Assembly: GCA_905183005.1 (NCBI GenBank) | Contig: CAJJDO010000054.1 | Span: forward strand, 372,001 to 436,000 | From: Paramecium pentaurelia | Lineage: Eukaryota; Ciliophora; Oligohymenophorea; Peniculida; Parameciidae | Length of the DNA: 64,000 nucleotides | Direction of reading: 5' to 3' | Shown here: positions 59,432 through 64,000 of the stretch, one piece after another | How positions within the stretch are numbered: position 1 is the stretch's first letter | How the letters are laid out: the number at the start of each line of letters is the position of its first letter | Position numbers and translations under genes: made by a program | Notes under the pieces: model-generated | The model's input: the letters and a program-made list of their open reading frames with translations, nothing else | What the model was told of the DNA's origin: nothing | Databases searched by the model: none

Positions 59432-60884
59432 ATGCAATAAGGAAATCATGTGATCTATGAGTTAGAAGATGATGAAGAAAATAAATAGTAAACTTCTAAG
59501 CAAGTATATAATTTTTATTTATTGGTTTAGTAAATCAAGATTGACAGAAAATTAGGAGCAGTTTCTTATAAAAAATGGGGTACATTATATAACTACTATT
59601 TCTGTTTCAATTTGAAAAAGGGAAGATTATTGTGTTATAAAACACAGACATCTTCTTCTTACAATAATTACTATTCATTAAACAAAGGGGATTTTGTTAA
59701 AGATGAATCAGAAATTAATCGATTTGAGAACAGTTTGAAGAAGAAGAAGAATTATGAATATGTTCAAAATTAGAAGGTATATATGAATAATTGAGATTAG
59801 TTAATAATATATGTTAGAACAGCAAAAGGAAGAATTTTCAAATTAGTCATTGATGAAAATGAGAATTATGATAAGATTGTTGGTTATTTGTAAATTTGTT
59901 TTTCTTCTAAGATTTAAACAGTGAATTCATTTTTTGCATTGCTTGGAGTTGGATTAATAAAGGTAAATGATGAAGAATTTAAATTAACTACTGGTATATT
60001 TGTATCTTTGAATGATTGGTCAAAAACAAATAATAATAAATATTTATTAATGAATTAAGATTAAGGCTTAAATTTATTAATAAGCAATATTGAGTTATTA
60101 GGTGGAATTATAGGTTCATTTTATAGAACCTAAAATCTTTTAGGAATTATCTTTAATCCATTTACATAGACAATCGATATTATTTTATTTGATAATTTAA
60201 AGTAAGTAATAAATCTAATTTAATCTTTAGTCCTAAAATACTTCTGTAGGGAGTCTTTAAATTAGTAAAATTTAGTAAAAAACAAATATAACCATCAGGT
60301 AGAGGTTAATTATTAAAATTAAGAACTGATATGAATGAAGTTAAAGATAATCATTATGTAGAAATTGCATAAAATGAAAATGTTAAAATATATATACATA
60401 ATGCTCATCTTAATATTTCAGATTATGATTTAGTATAAGGATCTATGTTTACATCTTAATATATTGATGATGAAAATGATTTAGATGCTGATAAATTATT
60501 ATCAAATACAACTTTAGAATTCTATAAAAAAGAATATAAGATGATAAACAATAATGAAGATGAAACTAAAGAATTTATTATTGTTAATAAATAACAAAAA
60601 TAAATCAATTTTAATAATTTTGCTTCACCTAGATGTAATAAAAGATAGGTATCTATAATAACAGAAGATGTCAATGATGAAAATTAAGGTTAAGGTGTTT
60701 AAATTGCTAAAAGTATAAAAATACATATGCATAAATCAGATCAAAATATAAATTAATTTCCTAATATTACACCACCTAAATTAGAATTTATTACTGAATT
60801 TTAAACTGGATGTTTTAATAATATTGAAAGTATTGATTAAGTTAAATAAAATTTATTTTAGTAAGAATAATAAAATGGAAAGGA

Positions 60885-60954
<70 letters not shown>

Positions 60955-62197
60955 GAATAATCTTAAATACTTTAATGTAAAGCATAAGAATAAGATAATG
61001 ATTCAGATGAAATTGATTTAGTTAAATTCTCAATAGTTTTTGAAGCATCTGAACATAGTCCATATAGAGATTATAATTCTATAATGAATTATGCAGTTAA
61101 TTTTAAAAAGATTGATTATAAAGATGAATATAGAGTTAGTATTGCTCATAAAAGTGGAGGAACAGCTTGTTAAGATAAAAAGATTATTGAATTAGCAAGA
61201 AGTGTTGGAAAAAATATGATTAAATAAGTAGGTTAGAAATTATTAAGTGGTAATTTCAATCTTACATAAGTATCCTTTCCAGTAATATAATATTTTATCA
61301 ATTTATATAGATTAAAGCTATGATTCCAAAATCTGCCTTAGAGAAAACCTTTATGTAAACTATACTCTTTCCATTATATATGAATAAGGCTGCATCCATA
61401 TAAGATCCACTTGAAAGAATGAAACTCTCTATTATTGGATTACTTTCTAATTATATATAAGCTAACTCATTTCTAAAACCTCTTAATCCTATTTTAGGAG
61501 AAACTTTTGAGGGAGGATATGAAGATGGTACATAATTATTTTGTGAATAAGTATTTATTTAATTTCAATCTATTAGATATCACATCATCCTCCACTCTCT
61601 TATTTCTTAGTTTATGGACCAAAAAAGTCATATAAATTTTATGGATATTCCCTTTATGAAGCAAAGGCAGGATTCAATTCTCTAACTATATTGAATCATG
61701 GAAAAAGAACCATACAATTTAATGATTAAAAAATTTAATGTACATTCTCATCAGAACATTACTCTGGTACTTTCTTAGGAACAATGAAAAATGAATCACA
61801 AGGATCTCTTTAATTTATTGATGATGCTAATAGTAACAAATTAATTTATTATTATTTAGATTTAAAATGTATTGTTTAATTAGGAAAAGTTAAAAATAAA
61901 CCAACTGATTATTTTGAAGGAGAAATCAAAAGAGGTAAAACAACTTTAAGTAAATTATTTGGATCTTATATGGGATTTGCTGATTTTGATGGTGTTAGAT
62001 ATTGGGATGCCAGAATTATTAAGCCATTTGCAATGCAAATATTAAAATCTAATCTAGAATCAGATCACACCAAAAGAACAGATAGAATCTTTATGGTATA
62101 AGGGGAAATGGATAAAGCTTAAACTGAAAAGGAAAGATTAGAATAACTTTAAAGAAAAGATGCTAACTTGAGAAAAGCTTCAAGGTAAAATGATTGA
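59432..62197 (+). CDS. oxysterol-binding-protein-related protein (PH + ORD)
   Basis: 876 residues after introns 59504-59530, 59777-59800, 60202-60230, 61282-61310 and 61551-61576 (27, 24, 29, 29, 26 nt). ORPs move sterols and phosphoinositides between membranes. An N-terminal PH domain (GAVSYKKWGTLYNYYFCFNL ... RTAKGRIFKLVID) is followed by a low-complexity acidic linker containing 21 Gln coded by TAA (60889-60951), and the lipid-binding domain: SFPIKAMIPKSALEKT, FLKPLNPILGETFEGGY, then CEQISHHPPLSYFLVYG (ORP signature), YSLYEAKAGFNS and WDARIIKPF with the C-terminal helix (DRIFMVQGEMDKAQTEKERL). No FFAT motif was obvious. Length matches long ORPs. Confidence 0.9.
60889..60951 (+). repeat. 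(TAA)21 microsatellite coding for poly-Gln
   Basis: 21 uninterrupted TAA codons in the ORP reading frame, so read as 21 Gln. In the standard code this would be 21 stops in a row. Confidence 0.95.
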
Positions 62198-62404
62198 ATT
62201 TCTTTTTAATTAATTATATGTATTCTAAAATATAATTCCTATTTATTCTAATAAATTAAAATGAATTAAATTATAATTTATTTATTTCCATTAAACTTAA
62301 TTGAAGTATATTATAATTATATATATAAAAGAAATCAATATAATCATAATAGTAATAATAATAATAACAATAATAAAAATAATAAGTAATACAAAATTAA
62401 AAAA
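62198..62404. other. short convergent spacer
   Basis: About 200 bases between convergent stops; contains an AAT/AAC-rich simple run (about 62340-62390). Confidence 0.5.
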
Positions 62405-63433
62405 TCACTTATACCAAAAACATATAAATAGCATTAATAGGAATTCAACTGGATATATGACATAAATAGCAATTGAATCTATTTTATTTATATTATCTTC
62501 ATATATTGTTGTTAATATTACAATTAAATCTAAAACTAAAAGGGCTATTAATTCTATAAAAATTTTCCAATTAATTTTCTTTTCTGTTTAAGTACGATAT
62601 AATTTAACACTCTCTTTTCTATGAATATCATAATGATATTTCATATCTAATAATGTACTCATTGTACAAATAGTAATTAATTTTCCATTTAAATCATAAG
62701 CAAAAATGAAAATTATGCAAACTAGCTAAAATAATTGTTTCGCAATATAAATTAATAATGTGTGAATTCCAAGAGTAAATAACAATTAAATGATTACATA
62801 ACCAATCACTATACAAAAGGAATTATCTTTTAAAGAACATAACTTAGAATCATGACCATTGTGTTTATCTCTGCAAATATAGCAATACTCATGATTACAT
62901 GATTTACAAGTCATATGATTGCATCCTCCATTCTTCATAATTTATGTATCACAATTAGGACATTAATGAGTATAATAAAACTCTGAAAAAAAACATAAAA
63001 AGTCATTCTTCAAGTTCTTCAAAAATAACATACAAATCTTATTTATTGATAAACATTTCTTATCATACCATTTGTAATTGCATATTTCACATTCTAAAAA
63101 TTCTTAACATCTGCTGGATGGTAAAAATCCATAAGATTTGCAAGTTTTATTTGGACAAGCTCGGATATCTTAACAACTCTTCAAATAATTTTTAAATGTA
63201 ATATCATTATATCTATCCAATATCTTTTGTTCATTAATTGAATTTAGAAACTCTTGGATTGAATTAGGTTCTTTGCATAGATAATTTAAACAATTAAAGC
63301 TTTATTTCAATAGTTTTTCTGGATTTTATTCAAACCAATCAAATACACAGTTATAACAATATTTACATTAACAGCTTTTCCCAATAACAAAGTTTTAAGT
63401 ATTTTATAAACAAATTATACAAATATCTTCCAT
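62405..63433 (-). CDS. RBR-type E3 ubiquitin ligase with C-terminal membrane segments
   Basis: 342 residues, no intron. RING1 (CIICLQNTQNFVIGKSCQCK, YCYNC), an IBR (ACPNKTCKSYGF ... LECEICNYKWYDKKC) and RING2/Rcat (CPNCDTQIMKNGGCNHMTCK, then CNHEYCYICRDKHNGHDSKL). In RBR ligases the Cys of the GGC motif in Rcat carries ubiquitin as a thioester; it is present here. The C-terminus has three or four hydrophobic helices (FCIVIGYVIIQLLFTLGIHT, LFQLVCIIFIFAYDL, IFIELIALLVLDLIVILTTI, VIYPVEFLLMLFICFWYK), so it is membrane-bound, like the RNF144/RNF19 groups. It is compact: the RING1-IBR linker is short. Confidence 0.88.
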
Positions 63434-64000
63434 CTTAATTATAATTATTAATCATTGTTAATAAAAAATTTGTTATCTTACAAGCAATTCTGATGCATTA
63501 TGATGCATTGAGTTGATTATAATTTAAATTTTATAATATAATAATATATATTAGCATTTTAGATAACTGTTATATTTTTAACATAAAATGAATATATATA
63601 TTTTAGCATTGCCAAAAAGGTAATAACAAAATTTTATTAATATTTAATAATTTTCATAATAAGCTCTAAAAAGAGGATTGTTCAATATTCTCATTATGAA
63701 GTTAACTTAACACTTAATATTTTGAATTTTATCAATTCAAATCAATAGATTGTGATTTATTGTATATTTATATAAGTACTTCTATTTATTTATTTATAAA
63801 AAGAGGAAAAGATATAATTATCTTGAGATCATAACTGTAAATCTCAAAGAAAAGGTATATAATTAAATAATTTATATTGTTAAAGAGAAGGATTTTATTA
63901 TAAATTAAAATTAGAGTAGAATTTTAACTTAATAAATATAATAATATATTAAGATATTAAAATAAATGAAGGCTTTAAAATAAATAATTAAAATTTTGGG
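63434..64000. other. intergenic region at window end
   Basis: About 570 A+T-rich bases with no recognisable gene. No telomeric repeats at the edge. Confidence 0.4.

Noticed and set aside
1..64000. tRNA, rRNA or snoRNA genes
   Set aside because: I looked for G+C-rich islands with TTCGA-type B boxes and cloverleaf arms in the spacers and saw none that fold convincingly by eye. A tRNAscan run would be decisive.
1..64000. Retained internal eliminated sequences (TA-bounded)
   Set aside because: TA repeats are everywhere in this DNA, and no coding gene is interrupted by a TA-flanked block with the expected ends.
63900..64000. Telomere at window end
   Set aside because: The final GGG is not part of a G4T2/G3T3 array.

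Overview
The window reads as macronuclear DNA of a ciliate, most likely Paramecium or a close relative. Three things show this. (1) Recognisable proteins stay open only if TAA and TAG are read as glutamine and TGA is the sole stop; in EF-2 the invariant Gln of the diphthamide loop (15766-15768) is a TAA. (2) About 50 introns were placed by reading frame; nearly all are GT...AG and 20-31 nt long, very often 26 nt, with a few of 35-38 nt. (3) The DNA is very A+T-rich and gene-dense, and genes often abut head to head or tail to tail. Three-base ORFs called with the standard code are mostly misleading here; coordinates below come from reading with the ciliate code and removing introns.

Layout. 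1-6.1 kb (+): two SET/LSMT-like paralogues, an unknown protein and coatomer epsilon. 6.3-7.5 kb (-): a PHD-like zinc protein. 8-10.9 kb (+): threonyl-tRNA synthetase with a large Gln-rich insertion. 11-13.3 kb (-): an armadillo (radial-spoke-like) protein and a RING plus chromo-barrel protein. 13.7-17.3 kb (+): EF-2 and uracil phosphoribosyltransferase. 17.4-18 kb (-): a small unknown protein. 18.7-19.6 kb (+): an alveolin. 19.6-26.7 kb: B-box/WD40 protein, a small MG-protein, a coiled-coil protein and splicing factor PRP17. 26.8-29.9 kb (+): a cyclic-nucleotide-domain channel. 30.2-32.1 kb (+): three tiny proteins that all begin Met-Gly-Cys. 33.3-36.5 kb (-): a DUSP-USP deubiquitinase, whose 3' half is present twice because of an assembly join at the N at 34367. 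36.8-41.6 kb: a multi-pass membrane protein, a small unknown protein and a 1,032-residue coiled coil. 41.8-49.3 kb (-): a giant cysteine-rich surface protein with a multi-pass C-terminus and an N gap. 49.6-53.4 kb (-): a P5B ATPase. 54.2-57.8 kb: a cyclic-nucleotide-binding protein head to head with an MSH4-like MutS protein that has lost its ATPase motifs. 57.9-63.4 kb: a PTC7-like phosphatase, an oxysterol-binding-protein relative with 21 consecutive TAA codons, and a membrane RBR ubiquitin ligase.

There is no operon logic; these are independent eukaryotic genes. Themes are translation (ThrRS, EF-2), membrane traffic and lipids (COPE, ORP, P5B ATPase), ubiquitin (RING, USP, RBR), cortex and cilium (alveolin, armadillo protein, coiled coils), cyclic-nucleotide signalling and meiosis. 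The observations most worth a second look are the ATPase-less MSH4-like protein, the Met-Gly-Cys mini-protein cluster beside the unusual channel, the ThrRS insertion, and two assembly duplications. No tRNA, rRNA, CRISPR, mobile element or telomere was recognised.
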